From: Bin80 sp964291275
GTDB lineage: Bacteria > Bacteroidota > Rhodothermia > Rhodothermales > Bin80
Reading direction: 5' to 3'
Assembly: GCA_964291275.2 (NCBI GenBank)
Contig: OZ219799.1
Span: 1,116,001-1,180,000 of the forward strand
Length of the DNA: 64,000 bases
The first letter of the stretch is position 1. Every line of letters begins with the position of its first letter. Below the pieces are notes generated by a model, which had not been told where the DNA came from, did no database searches, and worked only from the letters and a program-made list of their open reading frames with translations. Of this stretch, positions 53,101 through 61,708 are shown piece by piece. A program made the position numbers and the translations under genes.

Positions 53101-53775
53101 ATGGCAGATTTTATTCGTAATCCCGTAGTAGCGCTGCCGGATCCCAATCCGGCATCACATTTCTCGAAGGAAGAACTTGAGTTTACCGCCGAAGAAAAGG
53201 AGAAAATTGCCGAGTATGTGGCCCAATACCCAACCCCGGATGGTACGGTTATGTGGGCACTCTGGCTGGCGCAGGAAAAATTCGGTTTTCTCCCATCCGA
53301 GGTAATGCGACTGGTCGCAACCGAGCTCTCGTTGCCTTATGCACAGGTATACGGTGTGGCGACGTTCTATACGCAGTACTTCAAAGAGAAGAAGGGCACT
53401 TTCGTTTTGGATGTATGCACCTGTTTTTCTTGCCAATTCTGTGGAGGCTACGACATTCTAGCTTACCTGGAAGAGAAACTTGGCGTTAAGCGAGGGCATA
53501 CGACTCCATGCGGCCGTTACACTTTGCAGGAGGCTGAATGTCTGGGGGCATGTGGTTCTGCGCCCATGATGCAGGTTTCCAATGGTCCATACGCACACAA
53601 TTTGACACCGGAAAAGATCGACGCACTGCTGGCTGCGATGGAAGGAGGAAAGCCACTTCCATTTATATCCGTGACGTTGCCACAGGATGAAGATGAGATG
53701 GGTGGAAATAGACGAACTGATGCGGAAGCGGTCGAACACTACGCTGTTCCTCCGCAGGTGAAGCGTACACAGTAA
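53101..53775 (+). CDS. nuoE: NADH-quinone oxidoreductase subunit E (2Fe-2S)
   Basis: 224 aa from the ATG at 53101, two bases after the nuoD stop. Thioredoxin-like fold with the 2Fe-2S ligands in VCTCFSCQFCGG (Cys-x4-Cys) and ECLGACGSAP (Cys-x3-Cys). The C-terminal 50 residues are a hydrophilic tail. Part of the NADH dehydrogenase module with NuoF. Confidence 0.93.
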   Translation: MADFIRNPVVALPDPNPASHFSKEELEFTAEEKEKIAEYVAQYPTPDGTVMWALWLAQEKFGFLPSEVMRLVATELSLPYAQVYGVATFYTQYFKEKKGTFVLDVCTCFSCQFCGGYDILAYLEEKLGVKRGHTTPCGRYTLQEAECLGACGSAPMMQVSNGPYAHNLTPEKIDALLAAMEGGKPLPFISVTLPQDEDEMGGNRRTDAEAVEHYAVPPQVKRTQ

Positions 53776-53856
53776 CCTTGTCATGGATTGGAACTATAAG
53801 CTCACAGCTTCGGGGTTGATTCACCAAATGATTTGTGTTAGCTACGCGACAAGGCC

Positions 53857-55146
53857 ATGACAAAGGCGGGCGACTGGAAATCATACAAACGGGTGCTTCT
53901 GCCACCGGTTAAAGATTTACATCATCTGGATGTATATCAGGAGCAGGGCGGCTATCAGGCCCTGCGTGCGGTTCTGAGTGACTGGAAACCTGACGATGTT
54001 ACGGCTGAGGTCAAACTCAGCGGTCTTCGTGGCAGGGGCGGTGCTGGGTTCCCTACCGGCCTTAAATGGAGTTTCATGCCCCCGGTCAAGCCGGATGTGC
54101 CGCGTTACCTGTGCTGCAACGCAGATGAGAGTGAGCCCGGAACGTTCAAGGACAGGCAGCTCATGGAGTATAACCCTCATCTCTTGTTCGAGGGTATCCT
54201 GATTGCAGGCTATGCAATGTCACTCAAGGCATGCTACTTGTATGTTCGGGGTGAGTTTGCCAGTTGGATTACGCTTCTCCAGAATGAGCTGTCGAAGGCA
54301 TACGATGCGAAATTGGTAGGCGACAACATACTGGGGACGGATCACAGTATGGATATCATCATCCACAAGGGAGCAGGTGCTTACATATGTGGTGAGGAGA
54401 CCAGTCTGATGGAATCTCTTGAAGGCAAACGCGCCTATCCTCGCATTAAACCTCCTTTTCCTGCGCAATCTGGAATTTGGGGATACCCAACTACCATCAA
54501 TAACGTGGAAACACTGGCCTGCGCTCCCATCATCATTAATCGTGGGGGGGACTGGTTTGCAGGTGTGGGTGCGAAGAAGCATCCCGGGCCTGTACTATAC
54601 GGTATTTCTGGTCACGTGAATCGTCCAGGCGTATATGAGTATCCTACGGGAATGCTCATCACAGACCTACTCGAGATCGCCGGCGGCATGCGTGACAACA
54701 AAAAGCTTAAGGCGCTTGTACCAGGAGGAGCTTCGGTTCCGGTTTTGCGGGCGGATATGATTGACGGTGTGACAATGGATGTAGAAAGCCTGCAGGAGGC
54801 AGGCTCAATGATGGGTACTGCAGGCATGTTGTTTTTGGATGAAGACACCGATATGGTTGCTTTTTTGCGCCGTGTTGCCCGATTCTATCACCATGAGAGC
54901 TGTGGACAGTGTACGCCATGTAGAGAGGGTACGGGCTGGATGGAAAATTTGATCACACGGATCGACGATGGAGAAGGAAATTTGCGAGACCTGGACTTGC
55001 TACTTGACCTCTGTGATCAGATGGAAGGGCGGACTGTTTGCGCATTGGCAGACGCTGCTGCATGGCCTGTACGTAATACGATTAAGCGTTTCCGGGGAGA
55101 TTTTGAACGCCGATGTCGTCCGGCTGCCTGGGCCGTGAATGCCTGA
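53857..55146 (+). CDS. nuoF: NADH-quinone oxidoreductase subunit F (FMN, NADH site)
   Basis: 429 aa. FMN/NADH-binding motifs GLRGRGGAGFPTGLKWSF and CCNADESEPGTFKDRQ are present, followed by GAYICGEETSLMESLEG. The N3 cluster ligands are in ESCGQCTPCREG, with a later Cys. It oxidises NADH and passes electrons to the FeS chain. It follows nuoE by 81 bases; an 'aagg' precedes the ATG. Confidence 0.95.
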   Translation: MTKAGDWKSYKRVLLPPVKDLHHLDVYQEQGGYQALRAVLSDWKPDDVTAEVKLSGLRGRGGAGFPTGLKWSFMPPVKPDVPRYLCCNADESEPGTFKDRQLMEYNPHLLFEGILIAGYAMSLKACYLYVRGEFASWITLLQNELSKAYDAKLVGDNILGTDHSMDIIIHKGAGAYICGEETSLMESLEGKRAYPRIKPPFPAQSGIWGYPTTINNVETLACAPIIINRGGDWFAGVGAKKHPGPVLYGISGHVNRPGVYEYPTGMLITDLLEIAGGMRDNKKLKALVPGGASVPVLRADMIDGVTMDVESLQEAGSMMGTAGMLFLDEDTDMVAFLRRVARFYHHESCGQCTPCREGTGWMENLITRIDDGEGNLRDLDLLLDLCDQMEGRTVCALADAAAWPVRNTIKRFRGDFERRCRPAAWAVNA

Positions 55147-55167
55147 AGATAATAAGCATTTAACCAC

Positions 55168-55617
55168 ATGAAATACACACTGATCGGTATTTGCCTACTG
55201 TTGATTGCCTGTGGTGGATCGGAGCTGGCCAGCGATGAGATTTATGGTGCACAGGATGAAGCTGTGGATGTAATTCCTGTAGAAGCTGTACTCGCAGAAC
55301 CCCAGCATTACATGGATGACGAGATTGCCGTGGCCGGTACGGTGCATGAAGTTTGTCAGATGAAGGGTTGCTGGCTGATGTTGCGGGGTCTGGACACGGG
55401 CGAGGGCTTGCGTGTACATGTTGAGCGGACAGAAACCGGCGAGTATGCATTTACAGTTCCAAGTGATATTAGTGGCCGGTATGCTGTAGCCGTAGGCACC
55501 ATAATGATCCCAGAAGCGGAGGAAGAAGCACATTACCAGGAGGATGCCCCGGGTACTGTTCCAGTGCTTTCTATGGTTGCTGTTGGCGTCCGTATATCTC
55601 CGGAAGAATCCATTTAG
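55168..55617 (+). CDS. DUF4920 lipoprotein inserted between nuoF and nuoG
   Basis: 149 aa. Lipoprotein signal MKYTLIGICLLLIAC (lipobox LLIAC). The core fits DUF4920/OB-fold proteins: VAGTVHEVCQMKGCWLMLRG, with the conserved two cysteines four residues apart, then EYAFTVPSDISGRYAVAVGTIMI. Such lipoproteins lie in the periplasm or at the outer membrane; the cysteine pair might bind metal or form a disulfide. Its position inside the complex I operon, with 21-base and 7-base gaps, means co-expression. A link to electron-transport assembly is inference. Confidence 0.75.
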   Translation: MKYTLIGICLLLIACGGSELASDEIYGAQDEAVDVIPVEAVLAEPQHYMDDEIAVAGTVHEVCQMKGCWLMLRGLDTGEGLRVHVERTETGEYAFTVPSDISGRYAVAVGTIMIPEAEEEAHYQEDAPGTVPVLSMVAVGVRISPEESI

Positions 55618-55624
55618 GTTATCC

Positions 55625-57352
55625 ATGCCAAAGGTCATTATAGACGGAGAGGAATACGCGTTCGAGGGGCGGCCGAGTTTGCTCCAGTTTTGCCTGGATC
55701 ATGGCATAGAATTGCCCCATTTCTGTTATCATCCGTCCATGTCTGTGCCGGCAAATTGTCGGCAGTGCCTTGTGGATGTGGGAGCCCCAGTGCGTGATCG
55801 GGAGACAGGTGAAATCCAGCTGGACGAGAACGGGGAGAAAGTCATACGGTATTTCCCGAAACTGCAGACCAGTTGCAGTCATGTGATATCAGACGGGGAG
55901 GTTGTCCATACTGCGCGCTCGAGCGACAAGGTAGAGCGGGCGCAGTGCGACACAATGGAGTTCCTGCTCATTAACCACCCGTTAGACTGTCCCATATGTG
56001 ATCAGGCAGGGCATTGCCCCTTGCAGATTCAGGCCTATAAGTATGGGCCGGAAGGATCGCGTTTCGAGTTCCAGAAAGTTCATAAGCCCAAGAAAGTCAA
56101 ACTGGGGCCGAATGTTGTTCTGGATGCTGAGCGATGTATCAATTGTACGCGTTGTGTTCGCTTTACGGATGAGATTTCTCAGAGTAGGCAACTTACGATC
56201 ATTGAGCGCGGTGTTAAGAATTATCCGATTACACCACCTGGGGTTTCGTTTGACGAACCCTACTCTATGAACGTGATTGATCTGTGTCCGGTTGGTGCGC
56301 TCACATCGGCAGATTTTCGATTCCAGGCGAGGATTTGGGAAATGGCTAGTGCGCCTTCCATTACCACGATGAACGCTAAGGGATCAAACTGCCATTTGTG
56401 GGTGCGTGACAATCTGGTGATGCGCATTACTCCTCGTCCGAACCCGGACGTTAACGAGTTCTGGCTTCCGGACGAAGACCGCCTGACCTACAGGCGGTTC
56501 AATGAGGATCGTCCGTGTGGTCCTGCCACTTTGAACAAGTCGGGTCCGTGTTCCTGGGATGAGGCAATTCGAGAGACTGCAGAAATTCTGGGTAATGCAG
56601 GCAAGGAAACGCTATTCCTGGCTTCGGCACATGCAACCGTTGAAGATAACTGGATGTTGATGCAGCTTGCGGAAGTTGTTGGTGGGCGGGTTGCCGGGTA
56701 TATCCCTCACATTGAGCCGGGCCATGGGGACGGATGGTTGCGAACGGATGACCGGGCCCCCAACAGTCAGGGATGTGAGCGCTTAGGGCTACAACCTGTT
56801 GATACGAAGTTATGGGGTCCGCGTCTTGAAGCCGGGGAGGTGCAGGTGCTCTATGTATTGGAGGATGATCCTGTTGCTGCAGGACTTTGCAGTACACAGG
56901 CATTGGACAATGTAGGGGTGATTCTGCATTATCATAGCACGACGAATCAAACGCTGTCCTCAGCCAATGTAGCCTTGCCGGCGGCAACGGTTGCGGAAAC
57001 GATCGGTACATTTGTTAATGAAGCTGGGCGTGCACAGCGTGTGGTGCCTGCGAAGGTCATCAAAGGTGTCAACCGTACGCTTATGATGCAAATGGGCTTG
57101 AGCCGGGCCGACCAGCACGGTACACCCTTTGACCGGTGGCATAATGAATCCCACTATGTGGACTGCAAGCCCAGTTGGGAAATCATTCCCCTTGTAGCAC
57201 GGGCCCTGGGTATGGAGATCGCTGCGCAAAGTCCTAAAAAAGTCATGCAGCATATCAGTGCGTCCATCCCGGAGTTTGCCGGAGCGACTTACAAGGCAAT
57301 GGGCCTAAGTGGTGTGACGCTTCCCCCCATCGAAATAGAGGTTGCCAGTTAG
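55625..57352 (+). CDS. nuoG: NADH-quinone oxidoreductase subunit G
   Basis: 575 aa from the ATG at 55625 (MPKVIIDGEEYAFEG); a longer reading to 55544 lies in the lipoprotein gene. Clusters: 2Fe-2S ligands (CLDHGIELPHFCYHPSMSVPANCRQCLV), the His/Cys-ligated 4Fe-4S (HPLDCPICDQAGHC) and a second 4Fe-4S (CINCTRCVRF with CPVGAL). The molybdopterin-like half is short, giving a subunit smaller than the usual 680-900 aa; no extra N7-type cysteines seen. Confidence 0.92.
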   Translation: MPKVIIDGEEYAFEGRPSLLQFCLDHGIELPHFCYHPSMSVPANCRQCLVDVGAPVRDRETGEIQLDENGEKVIRYFPKLQTSCSHVISDGEVVHTARSSDKVERAQCDTMEFLLINHPLDCPICDQAGHCPLQIQAYKYGPEGSRFEFQKVHKPKKVKLGPNVVLDAERCINCTRCVRFTDEISQSRQLTIIERGVKNYPITPPGVSFDEPYSMNVIDLCPVGALTSADFRFQARIWEMASAPSITTMNAKGSNCHLWVRDNLVMRITPRPNPDVNEFWLPDEDRLTYRRFNEDRPCGPATLNKSGPCSWDEAIRETAEILGNAGKETLFLASAHATVEDNWMLMQLAEVVGGRVAGYIPHIEPGHGDGWLRTDDRAPNSQGCERLGLQPVDTKLWGPRLEAGEVQVLYVLEDDPVAAGLCSTQALDNVGVILHYHSTTNQTLSSANVALPAATVAETIGTFVNEAGRAQRVVPAKVIKGVNRTLMMQMGLSRADQHGTPFDRWHNESHYVDCKPSWEIIPLVARALGMEIAAQSPKKVMQHISASIPEFAGATYKAMGLSGVTLPPIEIEVAS

Positions 57353-57357
57353 AGGTG

Positions 57358-58389
57358 ATGAATCTATCGCCCGGTTTATTGGCCTTAGTGGCCTTCGGCA
57401 TTATCAATTTTATGCTGATCTCAGCATCCTGTCTGGTGTATGCTGAACGTAAAGTATCTGCCTTTATCCAGAACAGGCCAGGCCCTAATCGGGTTGGTCC
57501 GGGTGGATTTTTTCAGCCGTTTGCAGACGTTTTTAAGCTCCTGTTCAAGGAGGATACGGTCCCTGAAGGTGCAAGCAAGTTTGTGCATGCGTTGGCCCCA
57601 GTCATCATGGTCGTTATAGCGATGACGGTACCGGCTCTGATTCCGTATGCACGCGGGGTTGTGATTGTGGACAGTGCTGTTAGCGCGCTTATCATCTTGG
57701 CACTAACGAGTATTTCGGTGTACGGAGTTACGCTTGCGGGCTGGAGTAGTAACAGCAAGTTTTCACTCTTGGGTGGTTTGCGCTCAAGTGCGCAGATGAT
57801 TTCGTATGAGTTGTCGATGGGGCTAGCGGTAGCGAGTGTCGTAGTCACGGCCGGATCTCTCAGTGTTGTAGAAATTGTAGAGAGCCAGGCTGCGGGTGGA
57901 GCAATCCTGGGATGGAATGTTTTTCGCAATCCGATTGGTGCAATCATATTTATTATAACGGCTTTTGCGGAGACGAACCGTGCACCGTTTGATCTACCTG
58001 AAGCTGAGCAGGAGCTGGTGGCGGGATACCATACCGAGTACAGCGGCATGAAGTTTGGCATGTTTTTTCTGGCCGAGTACGTTAACTGGTTCGTAGCTTC
58101 CTTTGTGATTGCAACATTTTTCTTTGGTGGTTACCTCATCCCATTTGAACCACAGTTGCTTACGGCTTTTCCTGGGCTTGAGGGATCTGTTTGGTTCGGG
58201 CTTATGCAGGTCGGGAGCTTGCTTCTCAAGGTTGGTTTCTTCGTATTTTTATTTCTGTGGGTACGTTGGACGTTGCCTCGCTTCAAGTACAATCAGCTTA
58301 TGCAGATTGGCTGGAAAGTGTTGTTGCCGGTTGCGCTCGTGAATGTGCTTGTGATGGCGCTCATAGTTGTGCTTTTTTCTGGTGTATAG
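57358..58389 (+). CDS. nuoH: NADH-quinone oxidoreductase subunit H
   Basis: 343 aa, about eight helices, from the ATG at 57358 (a GTG at 57355 precedes it). Motifs: AERKVSAFIQNRPGPNRVGP, the quinone-channel loop ITAFAETNRAPFDLPEAEQELVAGYHTEYSGMKFGMFFLAEY, and LFLWVRWTLPRFKYNQLMQIGWKVLLP. It carries the quinone entry channel. It is the last complex I gene here; nuoI-N are absent and rpe follows one base after the stop. Confidence 0.95.
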   Translation: MNLSPGLLALVAFGIINFMLISASCLVYAERKVSAFIQNRPGPNRVGPGGFFQPFADVFKLLFKEDTVPEGASKFVHALAPVIMVVIAMTVPALIPYARGVVIVDSAVSALIILALTSISVYGVTLAGWSSNSKFSLLGGLRSSAQMISYELSMGLAVASVVVTAGSLSVVEIVESQAAGGAILGWNVFRNPIGAIIFIITAFAETNRAPFDLPEAEQELVAGYHTEYSGMKFGMFFLAEYVNWFVASFVIATFFFGGYLIPFEPQLLTAFPGLEGSVWFGLMQVGSLLLKVGFFVFLFLWVRWTLPRFKYNQLMQIGWKVLLPVALVNVLVMALIVVLFSGV

Positions 58390-58390
58390 T

Positions 58391-59050
58391 ATGCTGATAG
58401 CCGCATCCATTCTCTCAGCTGATTTTGCCAGATTGGAGGCACATGCAGCGGAAGCTGTGGCTGCTGGGGCAGACTGGTTGCATATAGATGTGATGGACGG
58501 GCATTTTGTACCGAATCTGACCTTTGGTCCATTAGCCGTCAGTGCGCTTCAAACACTTAAAGCTGAGACTGGCGTAACGCTGGATACGCATCTAATGATC
58601 TCAGAGCCGGAGCGCTATCTGGAAGAATTTGCACAGGCTGGATCAGATATAATTACAGTTCACGTTGAAGCCTGCAAGGATGTAGGTGCTGCACTCCGGA
58701 AAATCCGTGCTTTAGGTTGTCGACCAGGACTGACACTTAATCCGGATACATCGCTCAGTCAACTGGAGCCTTGGCTGACCGATATAGACGTAGCTATGAT
58801 CATGTCAGTATATCCAGGGTTTGCTGGTCAATCTTATCTGCCTGAATCCAATGGGCGCATAAGGCAATTGAAAGCAATGCTGAGTCGTAATGCTAGTAAG
58901 GCATTATTGGAAGTAGATGGAGGTGTGAAGCCGCACAATGTGCATGAACCACTCGAGTGCGGTGCGGATGTCGTGGTCGCTGGCAGCGCCATTTTTGGCG
59001 GGCTAATACCTGATCGCATTGCGCAGTTGCGTAGCAATCAGCCCCTGTAG
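58391..59050 (+). CDS. rpe: ribulose-phosphate 3-epimerase
   Basis: 219 aa from the ATG at 58391 (MLIAASILSADFARLEA); a start at 58367 would lie within nuoH. TIM barrel with SADF, HIDVMDGHFVPNLTFGP (metal ligands His, Asp, His), DTHLMISEPERY, MSVYPGFAGQSYLP and EVDGGVKPHN. It interconverts ribulose-5-phosphate and xylulose-5-phosphate. The last ten bases, including the TAG stop, are also the first ten bases of tRNA-Arg. Confidence 0.95.
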   Translation: MLIAASILSADFARLEAHAAEAVAAGADWLHIDVMDGHFVPNLTFGPLAVSALQTLKAETGVTLDTHLMISEPERYLEEFAQAGSDIITVHVEACKDVGAALRKIRALGCRPGLTLNPDTSLSQLEPWLTDIDVAMIMSVYPGFAGQSYLPESNGRIRQLKAMLSRNASKALLEVDGGVKPHNVHEPLECGADVVVAGSAIFGGLIPDRIAQLRSNQPL

Positions 59051-59116
59051 CTCAACAGGATAGAGCGACGGCCTCCTAAGCCGTATATCCGGGTTCGAGT
59101 CCTGGCGGGGGTACCA
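59041..59116 (+). tRNA. tRNA-Arg(CCT)
   Basis: 76 bases including encoded CCA. Acceptor stem GCCCCTG/CGGGGGT (ends with a G-T pair), D arm GCTC/GAGC, anticodon arm ACGGC-CTCCTAA-GCCGT with anticodon CCT reading AGG, T arm CCGGG-TTCGAGT-CCTGG. The gene begins inside the 3' end of rpe, whose TAG stop is tRNA positions 8-10. folK starts eight bases after the CCA. Confidence 0.93.
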
Positions 59117-59123
59117 AGTATCA

Positions 59124-59639
59124 ATGCAGACAGCCTATATCGCATTGGGATCAAATCTGGGAAATCGCCTCGCACGGTTACGTCAGGCAGTAAGCGGTTT
59201 GCAGCGTGTAGCTGTCCTTGTTCGATGCTCGCCTGTCTATGAGGGGCCTGCCCACACACTTATGCCCAATGATGTATCTCCTGATTTTCTGAATGCAGTT
59301 GTCGAGATACAGACAGATTTAGGTGGTACGGATTTGCTTTATGCCTGCCAGGAAATTGAGCGGCAGGGCGCCCGGTGTCGCCGAGCCCCTTATGCACCTA
59401 GGACGATTGATCTTGATATTCTTACGTTCGGGGAGCTTACGTGCAGCACAGATCAACTGATATTGCCACATCCAAGGCTTCAAGAGCGGCGATTCGTGTT
59501 ACAGCCGTGGTTTGATCTGGCACCTGAGACTTATATTCCAAGTCCAATAGATTCGACAGTGTCTGCAGTACTTGCCAGCTGTAGAGACAAAGTAAATTTG
59601 GTCAGGACGCCGTGGTTGCTTATGAATGAAAGAAAATGA
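59124..59639 (+). CDS. folK: 2-amino-4-hydroxy-6-hydroxymethyldihydropteridine pyrophosphokinase
   Basis: 171 aa. YIALGSNLGNRLARLRQAV opens the HPPK fold; CSPVYEGPAH, the conserved PDFLNAVVEI, and RAPYAPRTIDLDILTFGE (catalytic Asp pair and Arg) follow. It pyrophosphorylates 6-hydroxymethyl-7,8-dihydropterin in folate synthesis. Its 3' end overlaps the kinase gene (ATGA). The C-terminal 50 residues are looser than in E. coli. Confidence 0.93.
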   Translation: MQTAYIALGSNLGNRLARLRQAVSGLQRVAVLVRCSPVYEGPAHTLMPNDVSPDFLNAVVEIQTDLGGTDLLYACQEIERQGARCRRAPYAPRTIDLDILTFGELTCSTDQLILPHPRLQERRFVLQPWFDLAPETYIPSPIDSTVSAVLASCRDKVNLVRTPWLLMNERK

Positions 59640-60325
59640 AACCAGTCCATAAGAGTCATACGGATACCCTACCGGACAACCTTCGTTACGTGGCGATTGA
59701 GGGGGTGATTGGAGTCGGTAAGTCACAACTTGCAAGTCTCTTAGCCGAGCGCTTTGATTTGCGACTCGTCCTGGAGGATTTTGAGGACAATCCTTTTCTT
59801 TCTCGATTTTACCGCAATCCCTCACGTTGGGCCTTTCAGGCACAGATTGCATTCTTGGCCAGCCGGTATCGACAGCTGTCGACCCTTCGGACAATGGACT
59901 TATTTCATAAAGGGGCGATTACCGATTACTCATTTGACAGGGATCGAATTTTTGCACATATGTACCTCAGCGGTGAAGAGGTGGATCTCTACGATAAGTT
60001 GTACATGCAAATGGAGATGAGTACACCGCAGCCAGATCTGGTCATCTACATACAATCCAGCCTTGAACGTTCTCTTGAACGAATTCGAGAGCGAAACCTC
60101 CCTTATGAACGCGGAATTAATAGAGACTTACTGAAGCGTCTGCGGGAGGCGTACATAGACTATTTTTTTCGATATACAAAAAGTCCGCTCCTAAACGTCA
60201 ACGTTGAACAGATGGATTTCAAGGAACGGCCGGAGGACCTGGATGAACTGGCTCGAATAATTGCAGAGACCGAGCACTACGGGATCACGTACTACAACCC
60301 AAGCAAGCCAGCATTATTTAAATGA
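59636..60325 (+). CDS. deoxynucleoside kinase
   Basis: 229 aa. P-loop EGVIGVGKSQLASLLAERF; the DRY-like motif appears as TDYSFDRDRIFAH, followed by the lid region with RIRERNLPYERGI. These match dGK/dAK/dCK-type bacterial kinases of the dNK family. It phosphorylates a deoxynucleoside for salvage; the preferred base is unknown. The folK-dNK order with an ATGA overlap recurs in Bacteroidota. Confidence 0.88.
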   Translation: MKPVHKSHTDTLPDNLRYVAIEGVIGVGKSQLASLLAERFDLRLVLEDFEDNPFLSRFYRNPSRWAFQAQIAFLASRYRQLSTLRTMDLFHKGAITDYSFDRDRIFAHMYLSGEEVDLYDKLYMQMEMSTPQPDLVIYIQSSLERSLERIRERNLPYERGINRDLLKRLREAYIDYFFRYTKSPLLNVNVEQMDFKERPEDLDELARIIAETEHYGITYYNPSKPALFK

Positions 60326-60528
60326 ACCTCTTGTCCGGCATTCTGCTTGCGACGATTGGATACTTTCTATTGAGGGCAGTTTGGCGGTTGTTTAAGGCAG
60401 TGGAGGCGGACAGACCAGCTCCAAAGCCTCCCCGACCCCCATCATCGGGCGAGTTTGAGGACGAGTTTGACGAGATAGAGGATGCTCGCTGGCGCGATCT
60501 GCCCGGAGGCACTAGACACCGAACGTGA
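60322..60528 (+). CDS. small single-pass membrane protein
   Basis: 68 aa. One N-terminal hydrophobic helix (LLSGILLATIGYFLLRAVWRLF), a proline-rich stretch (RPAPKPPRPP), and an acidic tail (GEFEDEFDEIEDA). The ATG overlaps the kinase stop and spacing fits translation coupling, which supports a real gene. It resembles small Bacteroidota proteins of the DUF4834 type in layout, but I cannot assign a family. It converges with tonB, overlapping its last 17 bases. Confidence 0.6.
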   Translation: MNLLSGILLATIGYFLLRAVWRLFKAVEADRPAPKPPRPPSSGEFEDEFDEIEDARWRDLPGGTRHRT

Positions 60529-61174
60529 AAGTGAGTCGTTGATTGCTCTCGACTGCAGCGCCTCCTTTTCGCGCCGGCCGGAACAGGGATCTCATGGCGG
60601 CGCTCACAGCGGCTTCTTCCAACCCATGCCCAAGGGCATCCACCGGCTCACGTGTATTGTCCTTTTCACCAAGCAGGTAGCGCTCAACAATTTGCGGGGA
60701 CTGCACGCGTCCTCGTTTGTCTACAACAAAGGCAACGACGACTTCTGCACGAATGTTGCGTCGATCAGCAGATTTAGGATATTTGGGTATGGCGATACGA
60801 ATTCGTTTTGGCGCCTCGGTTGCTGCGATTCCGGTTGATAGGGTTCCTTCGGGTTCCGTTGGCATTTCGTCCATGGGCGGACCCGTAACCTCAAGAGGAT
60901 CCAGATCAAGGAGGACATCCTCTTCCAAGATGGTGTCATCCGGCGCGATTATAGGGGGGAGGGGAGGAGGAGGTGGGGGAGCTCGCCGTGTTTGGCGGGT
61001 GGAGACGATCTCCTCCATTTGGATCGTTTCCGGGCTGGAGTAGGTAATGTCGAGCGGTTTTGGTTCAGGTTCAATGGGCCAAAGCTTTATACAAAGCAGG
61101 ACCAGCACCTGCGCCGCTATAATACTGGCAAACAGGCGCAGAGAATAAGAATCACCGTTGAAGTGGCGCCGCAT
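60512..61174 (-). CDS. tonB: TonB energy transducer
   Basis: 220 aa. One N-terminal membrane anchor (LFASIIAAQVLVLLCIKLW), then a proline-rich periplasmic linker (RRAPPPPPPLPP) and the TonB C-terminal domain: IPKYPKSADRRNIRAEVVVAFVVDKRGRVQSPQIVERYLLG, with the YP box at PKYPKSA. It couples the proton-motive force via ExbBD to outer-membrane receptors. Single gene; exbBD not adjacent. Its 3' end overlaps the small membrane protein gene on the opposite strand. Confidence 0.87.
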   Translation of the reverse strand: MRRHFNGDSYSLRLFASIIAAQVLVLLCIKLWPIEPEPKPLDITYSSPETIQMEEIVSTRQTRRAPPPPPPLPPIIAPDDTILEEDVLLDLDPLEVTGPPMDEMPTEPEGTLSTGIAATEAPKRIRIAIPKYPKSADRRNIRAEVVVAFVVDKRGRVQSPQIVERYLLGEKDNTREPVDALGHGLEEAAVSAAMRSLFRPARKGGAAVESNQRLTFTFGV

Positions 61175-61359
61175 ACCCAGAAAATCTGTTGTGCACCTCG
61201 TGGACCTAATCTATAGAAGGTAGCCTCAGTGCTGGTTAGGGATTATACCCTCATAATCAAGATTTGATGGCTTGAGGGCCTGTATCCGTCTTTGTTAGTA
61301 CGGTATTCGGCATTGATGGGGTTCATTGAGTTCTTCTTCGTTGAATTGCTCGAAGGTCA
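61175..61359. other. short intergenic stretch upstream of tonB
   Basis: Holds the tonB promoter region and the flank of the IS21 relic. CTGGTTAGGG-N6-CCC (61231-61250) has an echo at 62262-62282 near the next gene's end, a possible small repeat or chance. Confidence 0.3.
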
Positions 61360-61552
61360 ATCTGAGGTATCCGTCCGATATTTGCCGTCCCCATGCAGGC
61401 GCGGCACCCTGCCATACGTTTCTGAGCATACCACATTTCAATACCATCCACCATAGACGCGCATAATGACCCGCATTCCGATCAGTCGGTTGGGCATGGA
61501 GTAGCTGTTGTTCTGTACCCGGATGGTACTGCCCTTTGATACGGAAGTTACC
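61360..61552 (-). pseudogene. IS21-family istA transposase relic
   Basis: On the minus strand one frame reads VTSVSKGSTIRVQNNSYSMP then NRLIGMRVIMRVYGG; after a frameshift it reads DGIEMWYAQKRM, and after another VPRLHGDGKYRTDT. This follows the C-terminal part of IstA (TIRVxxNxYSVPxRLIGExV.VR.Y...I.VWY.Q..V..LPR..G). The stops and shifts show decay. No istB or terminal repeat seen. Confidence 0.65.
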
Positions 61553-61708
61553 CCCTATACTGGGCGTAGGTCACTGCTCTCCTGTTAGGGAATAGACACC
61601 CGGTTCATTGCATATACAGCATAAGGAAATGGGAGGGCTTGGTCCATCCGGGTCGTACGGTACGACCTAAATGTTTCATTTCAACAAAATTGGAGGAGGC
61701 TCCAAAAC
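61553..61708. other. leader of the unknown lipoprotein gene
   Basis: Non-coding. It contains the strong ribosome-binding site GGAGGAGG (61692-61699), ten bases before the ATG at 61709. GGTCGTACGGTACGACC (61653-61669) is a 7-bp perfect inverted repeat (GGTCGTA-CGG-TACGACC) and could be an operator or a leader hairpin. Confidence 0.45.
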
